Source: Cyanomargarita calcarea GSE-NOS-MK-12-04C
GTDB lineage: Bacteria; Cyanobacteriota; Cyanobacteriia; Cyanobacteriales; Nostocaceae
Direction: 5' to 3'
Assembly (NCBI GenBank): GCA_019359595.1
Contig: JAHHGZ010000030.1
Location: forward strand, 44,095 to 108,094
DNA: 64,000 nt
Shown here: positions 10,700 through 21,182 of the stretch, piece after piece
How positions within the stretch are numbered: the first letter of the stretch is position 1
How the letters are laid out: the number at the start of each line of letters is the position of its first letter
The notes under the pieces: generated by a model
The model's input: the letters and a program-made list of their open reading frames with translations, nothing else
Database searches by the model: none
Told to the model about the DNA's origin: nothing
Made by a program: the position numbers and the translations under genes

Positions 10700-11023
10700 T
10701 TTTTTACCATTTATCTAAGGCTGCTACACATTTACAACCAATTTCCAAGTAAAATATAAGGTGCCCAATATCTGGGATGTTCACGGGGATTGCAAAGTTA
10801 AGTATGCACGTTGATACATTTCCCGCGCGGCGCTCAAATTTTTATTTTGAAGATTTTCTTGCTCTATTGCTTTTGTTTGCGCGTGCGTGGTGGAAGTTGA
10901 GATTTGTAAAAACACCTGTTTTGTAGTGCGAGTTAGCCTTGCCTACGTACTACTTTTGCAAAACTGAGATGCTCCCAAAATATGTAGTGAAATTCAGTGC
11001 CATGTAGGGTGTTTTGCACTTTT
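10700..11023. other. Intergenic, possible relic on minus strand
   Basis: No intact gene. A short open stretch on the minus strand (about 10776-10930) reads ...IEQENLQNKNLSAAREMYQ..., which could be the end of a decayed TPR-type gene. This is too short to name. Confidence 0.25.
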
Positions 11024-11605
11024 TTACTCCCCTTCTTTTTCATCAAATCTGACTTGTCGATATAATTTATCTACCGGAATAGAAAACCCCACGCTTTCCA
11101 AAGTCAAAATATCCCCAGCCCCATAAGAATGCAAAACCCATAAACCTTCATCATTGCGGCGAAAACATTCCACGCCAATTTCATCGGATTGAATCAAAAC
11201 ATATTCTTTTAAAGTGCTTAATTGTCGATATTTCATAAATTTTTTACCTCTGTCAAATGCTTCGGTTGATGGGGAAAGAACTTCCGCAATTAAACAGGGA
11301 TATTGCACTAAATCAATTGATTCTCTATCTCTGGCATCGCAAGTTACTACCACATCCGGGTAATGATAGGGTCCCGATGGAGATAACTCCACTTTCACAT
11401 CGTTGATGTAGACATCACAACCTTTTTCTGCTACAAAACCATCTAAAGCTGTAGCTAAGTTTAAAGCAATGCGATTGTGGGGTTTTGTTCCCCCTGTCAT
11501 GGCAAATACTTCTCCATTGATGTATTCGTGGCGTAATTGCTGGTTTTTTTCCCATGCCAGGAACTCTTGGGGTGTCATGTATTCAAATTGGGAATTGGCA
11601 ACCAT
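11024..11605 (-). CDS. Uma2 family (DUF820) PD-(D/E)XK endonuclease-like protein
   Basis: A 193-aa member of the Uma2/DUF820 family, which is greatly expanded in cyanobacteria. It shows the typical start MTPQEFLAWEKNQQLRHEYI, the NGEVFAMTGGT turn, YPDVVVTCD with the metal-binding Asp, CLIAEVLSPST with the core Glu and KFMKYRQLSTLKEYVLI. The fold is a restriction-endonuclease-like core; the true target is unknown and many copies are thought to be linked to mobile DNA. It is a single-gene unit. Confidence 0.88.
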   Translation of the reverse strand: MVANSQFEYMTPQEFLAWEKNQQLRHEYINGEVFAMTGGTKPHNRIALNLATALDGFVAEKGCDVYINDVKVELSPSGPYHYPDVVVTCDARDRESIDLVQYPCLIAEVLSPSTEAFDRGKKFMKYRQLSTLKEYVLIQSDEIGVECFRRNDEGLWVLHSYGAGDILTLESVGFSIPVDKLYRQVRFDEKEGE

Positions 11606-11683
11606 AAGATTAGTTTTAGCTGGTGGTGTTTTGGAGATAGGTTTATTTTAAGAGATTTGGAAAATACAAATCATTGATAACTA

Positions 11684-12028
11684 ATACCGTTTCTTTATAA
11701 AGATGCGCCTAATTAGCCCACCTTACTGTGGGCTACCCTCCGGGAACGCCAAGGGCGAATGTTTGTATAGCCTTTGCCAGTGCGTTGGGCGGCTTGGCCG
11801 ACTTGTTCGCGTAGCGTCTCCGTGGCGTCCAGGCTTGCTGCCTGTGGGTGAATAAAGCGCAACCTCATAGAGAATTGGTTGCGCTTCCTTGGCCTTCCGT
11901 CTCGGTAGACACCGAGTACGGGAAGAATAAGAGTTTAAGAGAGTTTTTGCGTAAGTCCTATGGATTTTAGATTTTAGCTGGTACAGTCATTAAACTTGAG
12001 TATAGAAAACTTCTGTAATTAATTAAGT
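11684..12028. repeat. Dispersed repeat sequences
   Basis: Two cyanobacterial repeat types lie here. ATACCGTTTCTTTATAA at 11684-11700 matches one end of the inverted-repeat element at 12593-12706. AGAGTTTAAGAGAGTTTTTG followed by CGTAAGTCCTA (about 11929-11960) is the reverse complement of a sequence at about 49220-49250. No gene is visible between them. Confidence 0.5.
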
Positions 12029-12502
12029 ATGAATAGTATAATTTCCGATGCTCATATTCAGGTTTTAAAATTTATTATTCCTATATTGCAAAAACATGAT
12101 ATTGACTATCATGTTACAGGTGGTTTGGCAGGAAATCTTTATGGTTCACAGTGGTTTCTGCGTGATATCGATATTGAAGTTGCTCAAAAAGACATGGAGA
12201 AAGTTGCTGAATTATTCAGAGAATATATTACAATTCAGCCAACAATATTAGTAGATGAAGAGTTTGAACTACTGATGATGACATTAACAATTAACGATAT
12301 TGATGTGGAAATTAACCAAGCAGAAGATGTGTTTGTTTGTCATCAAGGTATGAAAGTTAGGTTAGATACAGATTTATCAAAAGCAAATATAATTATCTTT
12401 GAGAATTTAGAGATGAAAGTACAACCTTTAATTGATATAATTAAATACAAAGAAATTTTAGGCAGAGAAGAGGATTTAATTGATTTAAGAAAGCTCGCTT
12501 AA
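12029..12502 (+). CDS. Nucleotidyltransferase-fold protein
   Basis: A 157-aa protein with VTGGLAGNLYGS followed by RDIDIEV, the G-G ... D-x-D pattern of the nucleotidyltransferase fold, and a later DIDVEIN that could supply the third acidic residue. The C-terminal KVQPLIDIIKYKEILGRE-DLIDL segment resembles AbiEii/MNT-like enzymes used in toxin-antitoxin or antibiotic-adenylylation systems. No HEPN or other partner gene is adjacent, so an independent role is possible. The substrate is unknown. Confidence 0.65.
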   Translation: MNSIISDAHIQVLKFIIPILQKHDIDYHVTGGLAGNLYGSQWFLRDIDIEVAQKDMEKVAELFREYITIQPTILVDEEFELLMMTLTINDIDVEINQAEDVFVCHQGMKVRLDTDLSKANIIIFENLEMKVQPLIDIIKYKEILGREEDLIDLRKLA

Positions 12503-12592
12503 AGCAATAAAAATTTTAATCTAAAACTTCATATCTCCGACTTCCAGCGATTTTCACTCCCTTTGTACCACAATCCCAAACCTAAGTCCCTA

Positions 12593-12706
12593 ATACCAAT
12601 TCTGTATGAAGATGCACATAATCAAGACCCCCCTGTAGTCCCCCCTTGCCAAGGGGGGACGGCGTAGCCGGGGGGTAATATATGCAGCTTCACAAAGAAA
12701 CGGTAT
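12593..12706. repeat. MITE-like element with 24-bp imperfect terminal inverted repeats
   Basis: The left end (ATACCAATTCTGTATGAAG) and the right end read in reverse (ATACCGTTTCTTTGTGAAG) match over about 24 bp. The interior holds a G/C-rich hairpin (CCCCCCTTGCCAAGGGGGG). No coding capacity. A lone copy of one end is at 11684. Confidence 0.55.
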
Positions 12707-12832
12707 AACCCCCTTCCGAACATCGGGAAGGAGGGAATATCAAAGCCTCTCTCCTAAGACGAGAGAGGTCAAAAATGTGGTTTATTTACCCGAAAACAGC
12801 TGTATTTAAAAACTTGGGGATCTGAGCAGCCC

Positions 12833-13924
12833 TTAAATCAATCGCTGCCGCAACCAAAAAGCTAACAGTGGTAGTGCCAGTTGATACCCTTGCTCGGGGC
12901 CATAAATCAAACCTTTGTGCAGCAGCCCTGTAATTGCGCCCTGCAAGCTCCCACCACGAGAAAGACCGTGTTTTTGTATATACTCGCGGCTTTGTGGCTT
13001 TTCTGTTGGGTCAATTGCCAAACATTCCAAAAGATGCACCTGATTCGCTGGAAGTATCATCAGCAAAGATTCAAAGGTAATCGACAAATCTTTCAGCAGC
13101 CCCTCAATTGCTTGCTCAACTTGTTTTTCGGTAATTAATCCATCGGCACGACGCAAAGATTGCAACCGACGAATTAATGTCATCGCATCGCCAATGTGTC
13201 CCTCTACAGCTTCTAAAAATAGTTGCAATGCTTTGGAACGGACATCAAATGTGAGTTTCTCTATATGTAAAATTTCTCTTGCCCAAACTCCTAAAACTTC
13301 ATTGGCTAAGGGCAAAATTTCTACTGTTTCTAACGGATAATTAGTATCTTCTGAATGATTGTTAATTTCGGCAATGGTTGCAACCAAAACGTAACTCACA
13401 TGAGTTTGAATTTTTATCTCTCGTCTCAAGGTTGTTTCCCACAAACCATTGCGATCCCAAGAACGAATGTGCGGAAAACTCTGCAAAATTAATATTACCC
13501 GCTTTCCTAAATCCTGGGCTAATAATTGCGGTAGGTAAATCAATTTTTCAAATGCTTGCCATATCTGCTTTTGATTCAGAGACCACAATAATTTCAGTTT
13601 GCCACCACTTCCTTCTGGGTGAAAGGCAAAAAATTCTCCTGCACTTTTTGCCAACCATTCGCGAATTATTACCGCTTCAAAACTTTGGCTGATACTTTCT
13701 CCCAGCAGTTGCAAAAATCTCTCCCCATCTGTAGCCCGGATACAATCCACCTCCAAGATAATCGCTCCTACCTCCTGGGCTGCGACTCGCACCAAAGTAC
13801 GTCTCCCACTCCCCGGTACTCCCGTAATCAGCAAATCACCGTCATGGGCCAGGACTTCCACAATTCGCTGAAATTCCACAGAACGCCCAATTAATTGTAA
13901 TGGAGTAGACAAATCCAAATTCAC
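12833..13924 (-). CDS. AAA/STAND-like ATPase with degenerate P-loop
   Basis: A 363-aa protein with an AAA-type layout: IGRSVEFQRIVEVLAHDGDL start, P-loop-like GVPGSGRRT near residue 37, a VILILQSFPHIRSW strand where Walker B is expected, and a C-terminal winged-helix-like region (LECLAIDPTEKP..., GALQGAITGLLHKGLIYG type). The Walker A Lys is replaced by Arg and no Walker B Asp is visible, so ATP hydrolysis is doubtful. It is divergent from the P-type ATPase gene across 180 bp. Function unknown; it could be a regulatory or scaffold STAND protein. Confidence 0.65.
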   Translation of the reverse strand: MNLDLSTPLQLIGRSVEFQRIVEVLAHDGDLLITGVPGSGRRTLVRVAAQEVGAIILEVDCIRATDGERFLQLLGESISQSFEAVIIREWLAKSAGEFFAFHPEGSGGKLKLLWSLNQKQIWQAFEKLIYLPQLLAQDLGKRVILILQSFPHIRSWDRNGLWETTLRREIKIQTHVSYVLVATIAEINNHSEDTNYPLETVEILPLANEVLGVWAREILHIEKLTFDVRSKALQLFLEAVEGHIGDAMTLIRRLQSLRRADGLITEKQVEQAIEGLLKDLSITFESLLMILPANQVHLLECLAIDPTEKPQSREYIQKHGLSRGGSLQGAITGLLHKGLIYGPEQGYQLALPLLAFWLRQRLI

Positions 13925-14104
13925 ACGTTTTTTACCTTTCGTTTTTTAGCCTAATCGTAAGGGGAAGCATACTGACTTTGATTCTTATTGGCAACCATCA
14001 AGCAAATCTATAGTTTACATAAAAATTTAATAGTGCCAATTGCTATCTTAGCACTATTAAATAGTGTTAAATCATATTTAACACTGCAAAGAGGAAAGGG
14101 AATT

Positions 14105-16852
14105 ATGGTTCAGGCTGTATCTACAACAGCGCTAGGCGGGCAGAATGGAGTTGTTTGGCATTCGTTAGATGTTTCTGATGCGATCGCTCAATTGGACGTA
14201 AACCCAGAAAAAGGTTTAAGCAGTCCTGGAGTCAAACAGAGAGCGGAACGTTATGGAGCCAACGAACTCACTGGAAAGAAAGGTAAACCTTGGTGGATAA
14301 AATTCTTATTGCAATTTAACCAGCCACTGCTAATTATTTTGTTATGTGCAGGTTTAGTGAAAGCGCTAACTGGTAGCTATGTAAATGCAGGGGTAATTTG
14401 GGGTGTAACCACCACTAACGCTATTATTGGATTTATTCAGGAATCGAAAGCCGAAGGGGCGATCGCGGCATTAGCGAAAGCAATTACTACGGAAACTGTA
14501 GTCCTCCGCGATGGTCAAAAAATACGCATTCCTTCACGGGATTTGGTGCCTGGAGATATTGTACTGCTGACTTCTGGTGATAAAGTCCCCGCAGATTTAC
14601 GGTTAATTCAAGTTAGAAATTTACAAGTTGATGAATCGGGATTAACTGGTGAATCTGTAGCGGTAGAAAAAAATACCAAAACCCAGAAGGTTGATGCTCC
14701 ATTAGGCGATCGCAGAAACATGGCTTATGCGGGTGGTTTCGTCACCTTTGGACAAGGCACAGGTGTTGTTGTTTCTACAGGGAATGCCACGGAGACTGGG
14801 AAGATATCCCAGTTGATGGGTCAACATACAGATATTTCCACACCCTTAACCCGGAAATTCAACAAATTCAGTCAGAATTGGCTGTATATGGTGCTAGGGC
14901 TGGCAACCCTAACTTTTGTAGTTGGGTTGAGTTTCAAAGGCTTTAATCAAGCTCTAGAAGCAGCCGTTGCTTTGACTGTGAGTGCCATCCCTGAAGGTCT
15001 ACCAGCAGTAGTAACAGTGACGCTGGCAATAGGTGTTTCCCGCATGGCGAAGCGGAATGCAATTATCAGGAAACTCCCAGCAGTGGAGACTTTAGGTAGT
15101 GCGACTGTCATCTGTTCCGATAAAACCGGCACATTGACAGAAAACCAGATGACAGTGCAAGCAATTTATGCAGGCGGTCATCAGTATACAATTTCTGGCG
15201 TAGGTTATGCACCGGAAGGAGAAATTCTGGTGGACGAGAAACCCGTTAATTTGAACTTGGATAAGGGTTTGCAGGAATGTTTGATTGCAGGTTTGCTGTG
15301 TAACGACTCCCATCTAGAGAAGAAAAACGGTAAGTGGGAAGTAATGGGAGATCCTACAGAGGGAGCATTAATTGCGTCTGCCAATAAAGCCGGCTTCAAT
15401 CAATCCAGTTTAGCCAAACAGATGCCCAAGGTAGATGGAATACCCTTCGAGTCTGATTTTCAATACATGGCGACATTGCACGAAACGCCTAGGGGTAAGA
15501 CAATTTACGTTAAGGGTTCAGTAGAGTCAATCGTCAAACGCTGTACTGGGATGTTGAATGCCTCTGGACAACAACGACCAATGGATTGTGTAGATACATT
15601 AAAGGAAACAACCATCGATCGCGAAGTTAATATTATGGCACGGCAGGGCTTGCGGGTGCTAGCTCTGGCGAAAAAGTCCGTCCCCAACCAGCAAAACTCG
15701 GTGGATCATCCAGATATTGAAAGTGGATTAGTTTTCCTGGGTTTGCAGGGGATGATCGATCCTCCCCGTGAGAGTGCAATTAAAGCCGTACATGCTTGTC
15801 AACAAGCAGGTATTCAGGTGAAGATGATTACAGGTGACCATGCAGTTACAGCACAGGCGATCGCTCGTCGCATGGGAATCAACAAAAATGGGTCAGTTCT
15901 GGCATTTACTGGTACAGAATTGGCACGGATGGATAGTCAAGAACTCGCCAACGTTGCCGAAGAAGGTGTAGTATTTGCCCGTGTAGCACCAGAACAAAAA
16001 CTGCGATTGGTAGAAGCTTTGCAATCAAAAGGTGAAGTTGTTGCAATGACGGGGGATGGTGTCAACGACGCACCCGCATTAAAACAAGCAGATATCGGGA
16101 TTGCGATGGGTGGTGCCGGTACGGAAGTTGCCAAAGAAGCCTCAGATATGCTTCTTACTGATGATAATTTTGCCTCGATTGAAGCAGCAGTGGAAGAAGG
16201 AAGAGCAGTTTATAAAAATCTTTTGAAAGCGATTTGTTTTATTCTCCCGGTGAATGGTGGAGAATCAATGACAATTTTGTTAAGCACATTATTGGCTCGG
16301 GATTTACCGATTTTATCTTTACAAGTTCTCTGGTTGAATATGTTGAATTCCATCACAATGACTGTGCCGTTGGCGTTTGAACCAAAGGCACAAAATGTGA
16401 TGCAGCAAACACCGAGAGATCCGAAAGAACCTTTGCTTTCAAGTAGTCGGATGAAGCGGATTTTAGTAATTTCTTTGTTTAACTGGATTGTGATATTTGG
16501 TGTTTTTGAATATATCCGTTACACGACAGGTAATATAGATTTAGCGCGGACGATGGCGATTAATGCGCTGATTGCCGGACGGATTTTTTATATGCTGAGT
16601 ATTAGCCAATTAGTACCGAATTTAATTGCGAAGATGGATGGTACGATTGAAGATAATGTGGATGTTCCTGCGATTGGTTTTGGGATTATTGGAGCGATTC
16701 TTTTACAAATTGTCTTTTCTCATGTGCCTTTGATTAATAATGTGTTTGAGACTGCACCGTTGAGTTTCCAACAGTGGTTGTTCTGCTTGGGTGTTGGTTC
16801 TCCAATGATTCTTTGGGCCTGGTTTGCGAATAAAATCGATCCGCCGAATTAA
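14105..16852 (+). CDS. P2-type cation-transporting ATPase
   Basis: A 915-aa P-type ATPase. Domains in order: cation ATPase N domain ([20 protein letters not shown]), actuator with LTGESV, membrane motif AIPEGLP, phosphorylation site [12 protein letters not shown] with Asp339, nucleotide-binding domain, [13 protein letters not shown] hinge and C-terminal membrane bundle. The PEGLP motif and architecture place it in P2 (Ca2+ or Na+/K+-type) rather than heavy-metal pumps; the ion cannot be fixed from sequence. ATG 14105 is chosen because GAGGAAAGGG precedes it. An upstream TTG at 13988 would add 39 residues, including a hydrophobic stretch. Confidence 0.9.
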   Translation: MVQAVSTTALGGQNGVVWHSLDVSDAIAQLDVNPEKGLSSPGVKQRAERYGANELTGKKGKPWWIKFLLQFNQPLLIILLCAGLVKALTGSYVNAGVIWGVTTTNAIIGFIQESKAEGAIAALAKAITTETVVLRDGQKIRIPSRDLVPGDIVLLTSGDKVPADLRLIQVRNLQVDESGLTGESVAVEKNTKTQKVDAPLGDRRNMAYAGGFVTFGQGTGVVVSTGNATETGKISQLMGQHTDISTPLTRKFNKFSQNWLYMVLGLATLTFVVGLSFKGFNQALEAAVALTVSAIPEGLPAVVTVTLAIGVSRMAKRNAIIRKLPAVETLGSATVICSDKTGTLTENQMTVQAIYAGGHQYTISGVGYAPEGEILVDEKPVNLNLDKGLQECLIAGLLCNDSHLEKKNGKWEVMGDPTEGALIASANKAGFNQSSLAKQMPKVDGIPFESDFQYMATLHETPRGKTIYVKGSVESIVKRCTGMLNASGQQRPMDCVDTLKETTIDREVNIMARQGLRVLALAKKSVPNQQNSVDHPDIESGLVFLGLQGMIDPPRESAIKAVHACQQAGIQVKMITGDHAVTAQAIARRMGINKNGSVLAFTGTELARMDSQELANVAEEGVVFARVAPEQKLRLVEALQSKGEVVAMTGDGVNDAPALKQADIGIAMGGAGTEVAKEASDMLLTDDNFASIEAAVEEGRAVYKNLLKAICFILPVNGGESMTILLSTLLARDLPILSLQVLWLNMLNSITMTVPLAFEPKAQNVMQQTPRDPKEPLLSSSRMKRILVISLFNWIVIFGVFEYIRYTTGNIDLARTMAINALIAGRIFYMLSISQLVPNLIAKMDGTIEDNVDVPAIGFGIIGAILLQIVFSHVPLINNVFETAPLSFQQWLFCLGVGSPMILWAWFANKIDPPN

Positions 16853-16912
16853 TTTTACCAACCATAGGCCGAGTCGTCGCAAGCGTTCCCTCAGAAATAC
16901 GCTTTCCCTGAG

Positions 16913-16985
16913 GTTGGGTTGAGCGGATAAGCGTTACCCAAAAAATGACGATAGATTTTGGGTTTCGTACCTCAACCCAACCTAC
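16913..16985. repeat. Inverted-repeat element
   Basis: TGAGGTTGGGTTGAG and CTCAACCCAACCT form about 13-bp arms around a G/C-mixed centre. This sits 60 nt after the P-type ATPase stop and resembles a widespread cyanobacterial hairpin repeat. It may also terminate transcription. The rest of 16853-17154 shows nothing else. Confidence 0.5.
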
Positions 16986-17154
16986 ATGAATGTAAGTTTT
17001 TGCTTAACCGAACCGTATTGAAGGTGCAGGGTAAAGAGAAAAGCGCTAAAGATTAATCGCAACTATGCCGACAGTACATTTGATTTTGCCACTTTTCAGA
17101 AGTAAGTCGCTTTTTGAAAAATTAAAGAGGAATTATATAGTGTAAAAAGTTCGC

Positions 17155-18615
17155 TTAAACCTGCTGGTTGAAAAATCTAGAAGCACGTAATCTCAACATC
17201 AGCATTGTACCAGCTATAAATAATATGCCCATTAACAAGTTTTCTATGCTGATACTCTTACCACTATAAATTACCAAGACTATTTCCAAGATTAAAGAAG
17301 GTAATACTATTCCACTAAAAAGTAGTAATCTATAAAAAATTAATCTTTTTTTTGCCAGAAGAGTTAGAAACCCTAAAAAAATCCCTAGGGGTATAAAAGT
17401 TAGTCCATAGTAGAATACTTTTTTATTTTTTGGAATTAGTTCCAGTAAATTAAAAAGGTAAGAATTATTTAATTTGTCTATATAAACTTGGATTGCAGCT
17501 TTTGAATAAGTAATTACTATATTATGAGGATTAGTATCTGTAAAGATATCAGGAGCATTAAGTTTTATATCTGCACCGTTTTCTCCAGTAATTGATGTTC
17601 GTATCCGCAAGTCTAAGTTACTTTCCTGCTGCCCTAAAGTGAAATTGCGGCTTAACCCATTTCTCGAAACTGAGATTATACGTGCAGGGCCAGTTTGGTT
17701 TGTATCAGCGGTAGCGACAGTAGTGAATATTGTGAATTCCGAAGTTTGACGTATTCTTTTATTTAAGAAAGTGGCTGGAGTTTTTGTTTTTAACCAATGA
17801 CTAGAACTTAAAGCAACACCTTTCTCGTTTCTAATATTTGATGAATGTCCCTGCAATAAAAGTTCGGGCATTTGGCCAGTATTATCTTGATACCTTTTGT
17901 TATCAGTTAACTCATAGTCAGCTATCAGAGATTGTTTGGTAGTATTTAAAGAAGTTTTGCTATCTAATAAGTGTGAAACCTCACTTTGAGAAAATGCTCT
18001 ATCAGCAATTTGAACTTTTGAAATATATCCATACCAAGGTCTATCACCTGTATTCTCATTACCAAGTACCAACGGATAATTTAAATTCCAATTAGTTAGA
18101 TTCGTTGTACTCTGACATAATATTGAAATTAAGAACGCAATAAAGATATATCCAATAAATAATAATGTTATTTGTTTAATAGAGTTATTCAATCTACTGT
18201 TCTCTATCAGTGACAAGATATATATGAAGCTTTTTGAATGCCACATATAAAAGCAAATCATACCAACAATTCCACCGATGGTATTGTTAACGATGTCGTC
18301 AGGTGTTGGTGTTCTTGAAGATAGAAATATTTGTAAAATTTCAACTAGCGATGACAATCCAGTGCTAATAAATGTTACTATTAAAAAGTTTCTGAGGAAT
18401 CGCATCTTCTTTCTCTGCAAGACAGCAGTAGAACTGAAACCTAAAGGCATAAACAATAAAATGTTGTTTACCACGTCTTCAAAAGAACTACTGTTGTCGA
18501 AACTAGTGATAATCAATTTCAGAGAAAAAGTATCTGGAAAATAAAAATTGAATGGAGAAAGTGTAGCTATTAACACTACTAAAACACTAGCAATTACTAA
18601 AGTAAAATTTTTCAT
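17155..18615 (-). CDS. VanZ-like membrane protein with LamG domain
   Basis: A 486-aa protein. The first about 150 residues form a VanZ-like four-helix membrane region with the usual acidic motif (PTPDDIVNNTIGGIVG). Residues about 180-370 look like a concanavalin/LamG jelly-roll domain (DRPWYGYISKVQIADRAFSQ, TSEFTIFTTVATAD) that would lie outside the membrane. Three or more helices close the protein (NLLELIPK..., LIFYRLLLFSGIVLP). VanZ relatives give low-level teicoplanin resistance, but the LamG insertion points to carbohydrate or surface binding. The gene stands alone in a very AT-rich stretch. Confidence 0.75.
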   Translation of the reverse strand: MKNFTLVIASVLVVLIATLSPFNFYFPDTFSLKLIITSFDNSSSFEDVVNNILLFMPLGFSSTAVLQRKKMRFLRNFLIVTFISTGLSSLVEILQIFLSSRTPTPDDIVNNTIGGIVGMICFYMWHSKSFIYILSLIENSRLNNSIKQITLLFIGYIFIAFLISILCQSTTNLTNWNLNYPLVLGNENTGDRPWYGYISKVQIADRAFSQSEVSHLLDSKTSLNTTKQSLIADYELTDNKRYQDNTGQMPELLLQGHSSNIRNEKGVALSSSHWLKTKTPATFLNKRIRQTSEFTIFTTVATADTNQTGPARIISVSRNGLSRNFTLGQQESNLDLRIRTSITGENGADIKLNAPDIFTDTNPHNIVITYSKAAIQVYIDKLNNSYLFNLLELIPKNKKVFYYGLTFIPLGIFLGFLTLLAKKRLIFYRLLLFSGIVLPSLILEIVLVIYSGKSISIENLLMGILFIAGTMLMLRLRASRFFNQQV

Positions 18616-18940
18616 GAATATTGTATTTAAAAGAAAGATACTTGAGTAATAATTTTCTTTTGATTCATAATTACTGAATGGGTATTTGTGAGATAATATA
18701 CTTTATCCCCCAGTTTCATCAAATAAAAGTTGTTGAGATTTCTGATAAGCCAATAAAAGCAATCACAAACTACCTGAAAATTACTTTAAATCAAGCAGAC
18801 CTTTGACTAATCTGCTCAATTTATTAGCTAACAGGCATTCTATAGTAAATACATACACGCGATACTTCCTTGATAATATATAACAATCTTCATTAACAAT
18901 ATCAGTCAGCAAAATCAAAATAATATTTGCAGTACGAGGA

Positions 18941-19186
18941 TTACCAAAGAAGCAATTTCAAAAAACTACCAACGTCTATTCTTAATGCCTGGATATTAAA
19001 AATCAGTAAGTTGGGAATCGTGTTTTGGGCTATCTCTAAACCCATTTGATCGTTGACTTCAAAAATAATATCGAATTCATTCAATAGTGACTCTTTAATT
19101 AAAATCTGATATTTAGGATTATCTTCAAGAATTAAAATTTTTTCTGGAGTCGTTTTCAGGTTTTTTTGTTCTTCTTTCGTATACAT
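18941..19186 (-). pseudogene. Truncated response-regulator receiver domain
   Basis: An 81-aa ORF starting like a receiver domain (KILILEDNPKYQILIKESL, then PNLLIFNIQ). The phospho-acceptor Asp position is Asn (IFNI instead of xxDI), and the protein stops at about two-thirds of a receiver domain, lacking the conserved Lys region. It is probably a decayed or inactive regulator. AT-rich, with no partner kinase nearby. Confidence 0.55.
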
Positions 19187-19245
19187 ATCAAATAACTACT
19201 TGTTTAAGTTTGTTGCTCGTTCATATCTTTTCCTAGCTAAAAAAT

Positions 19246-19452
19246 TTACACAATTGCTTTTTGAGCTACATCATTAGATGTGATATTCAGATTGATATCG
19301 CCAAACACATGATTGCCACCAAAAATCCTTAAATTATCTGCTATAAAACAATTTCTATCAATTTTGATATTTCGTGGTTCGATTATAAAAACACCACGAA
19401 CAACGAATGTACGTTCACCAATATCAACACTAGAATATGTATCAAGCTGTAT
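19246..19452 (-). pseudogene. Fragment of a hexapeptide-repeat (left-handed beta-helix) protein
   Basis: The minus strand has an open stretch between two stop codons without a start codon. It reads IGERTFVVRGVFIIEPRNI, then DRNCFIADNLRIFGGNHVF. The spacing of small and hydrophobic residues suits left-handed beta-helix acyltransferase or polysaccharide-export proteins. It lies just upstream of the truncated receiver, so 18.9-19.5 kb looks like a graveyard of exopolysaccharide-type genes. The assignment is weak. Confidence 0.3.
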
Positions 19453-19811
19453 TTAGCAAGTTTTTATCGCAGTAAACAGTCTACACTTTTGCTTTCTAAT
19501 TTATAGAAGGTTATATGTTTACTATTTAGCCTACAGTATCACAATTATTGTAAAGCAAGCGTAAATCTATGAAAAAAAATATGAGGTTTTTGTTAAGATA
19601 TCGAGCTTCCATTATTCGTGAAAACAGTTCAAGAAAGTAAAGTCGCACGCTAGTTTAATCGGCACTTTCCATTACCTCGTTATATCCCCCTTGTCCTAGT
19701 TTTTTAACATTTAGCATGAATGTGTTTAATAATTAAGTTTGTACAATTAACAGAGAATACAAAAGCGAACTTGGATAATTCTACCTTTGCGCCTAGAAGT
19801 GAGATAATTTC

Positions 19812-21182
19812 CTAAATCTCGACCACCGAGACAACACCCATTGACTCCAGCACAGCAGCCACCCGCAAAATCAACGCTTCATTATAAGGTGCAGCTATCA
19901 ACTGAACACCTAAAGGTAAGGCATTTGGACGCTGAATTGGTACAGATAAAACAGGCAAACCAATAAAAGATAACGGTTGTGTAAATAATCCTAAATGGGG
20001 ACGCACAAGAATCTCTTCTCCATCTAAAATCATCGTATCTTGCCCAATTAATGGCGCAGAAATCGGAGTAGTCGGGGCAATGATGACATCAACGTTTTGA
20101 AAAACCTCCCTGACTCTATCTCGATACCATTTTCTAAATCTTTGGGCTTGAATATACCAATCACTAGGAATTAACGCACCAGCGAGAAATCTATCTCTTG
20201 TCGCTGGATCGAAATCTTGAGGACGTTGGCGCAATTTGTCTAAATGCAGATTCGCACCTTCGCTAGCTGTAATTACAAAGGCTGCGGCACGAGCGCGATG
20301 TGCTTCAGGTATGGTAACATAATCTTTCACATTCAAAGCATCAGCGACTTTTTGCACTGCTTCCAATACTTCCGGAGCCGCTTTTTGGGTAAAATAATCA
20401 GAAGCGATCGCTATCCTAATTCCATTATCTAAAGACCCTAAATTTCGCGTCTCTACAATAGGACGTTTTGTACAAACTGGATCGCGTTCATCTGGGCCTT
20501 GCAATACATCAAACACAGTCGCAATATCCCGTACAGTTCGTGCAAAGGGGCCAATATGGTCAAAACTGCTGGAAAATAGAGCTACCCCAGCCCGTGACAA
20601 CCTGCCATAAGTCGGTTTCAAGCCAAAAACACCACACAACGCAGCCGGAACCCGAATCGAACCATTCGTATCAGAACCCAACGTCAACGGCACCATACCC
20701 GCAGACACAGCCGCTGCCGAACCTCCCGACGAACCACCAGCCACCCGCGTGATATCATGAGGATTGCGAGTAGCCCCATAATGTGAATTTTCGGTAACAA
20801 AACCGTAGGCATACTCATCCATATTCAAAGCACCTACAAGTATCGCACCCGCTTGCTTCAACCTAGAGACAGCCGTTGCATCTTGGATCGCAACAGGATT
20901 CTCTGCATTGATTTTCGCACCCGCAAGCGTCGTCAAACCTCCAATATCAAAGAGATTTTTCACAGCAAAAGGAACACCAGCAAGCAAACCCGGATTCTTC
21001 CCGCAAGCAACATCCCGATCAACTCTCGCTGCATCCAATAAAGCCGTTTCCGCAATCACCGCCGTAAAACAGTTTAACTCATCATTCCGTGCAGCAATCC
21101 GTTCCAGTGCCGATTGAGTCACATCCACCGCACTTATTTGGCGATCGCGCACAGACTTGGCAATTGAGACAGCATCAATCAT
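19812..21182 (-). CDS. atzE: AtzE-family amidase (amidase signature enzyme)
   Basis: A 456-aa amidase-signature enzyme with the Ser-cisSer-Lys triad: Lys75 in GVPFAVKNLFD, the cis-Ser in GGSSGGSAAAV (about 151-152) and nucleophile Ser175 in GSDTNGSIRVPAA. Length and the linked small subunit match AtzE-type enzymes (1-carboxybiuret hydrolase catalytic subunit), though related amidases have other substrates. Its ATG overlaps the stop of the upstream DUF4089 gene in an ATGA, implying translational coupling and a 1:1 complex. Substrate in this organism is not established; nitrogen scavenging is likely. Confidence 0.82.
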   Translation of the reverse strand: MIDAVSIAKSVRDRQISAVDVTQSALERIAARNDELNCFTAVIAETALLDAARVDRDVACGKNPGLLAGVPFAVKNLFDIGGLTTLAGAKINAENPVAIQDATAVSRLKQAGAILVGALNMDEYAYGFVTENSHYGATRNPHDITRVAGGSSGGSAAAVSAGMVPLTLGSDTNGSIRVPAALCGVFGLKPTYGRLSRAGVALFSSSFDHIGPFARTVRDIATVFDVLQGPDERDPVCTKRPIVETRNLGSLDNGIRIAIASDYFTQKAAPEVLEAVQKVADALNVKDYVTIPEAHRARAAAFVITASEGANLHLDKLRQRPQDFDPATRDRFLAGALIPSDWYIQAQRFRKWYRDRVREVFQNVDVIIAPTTPISAPLIGQDTMILDGEEILVRPHLGLFTQPLSFIGLPVLSVPIQRPNALPLGVQLIAAPYNEALILRVAAVLESMGVVSVVEI

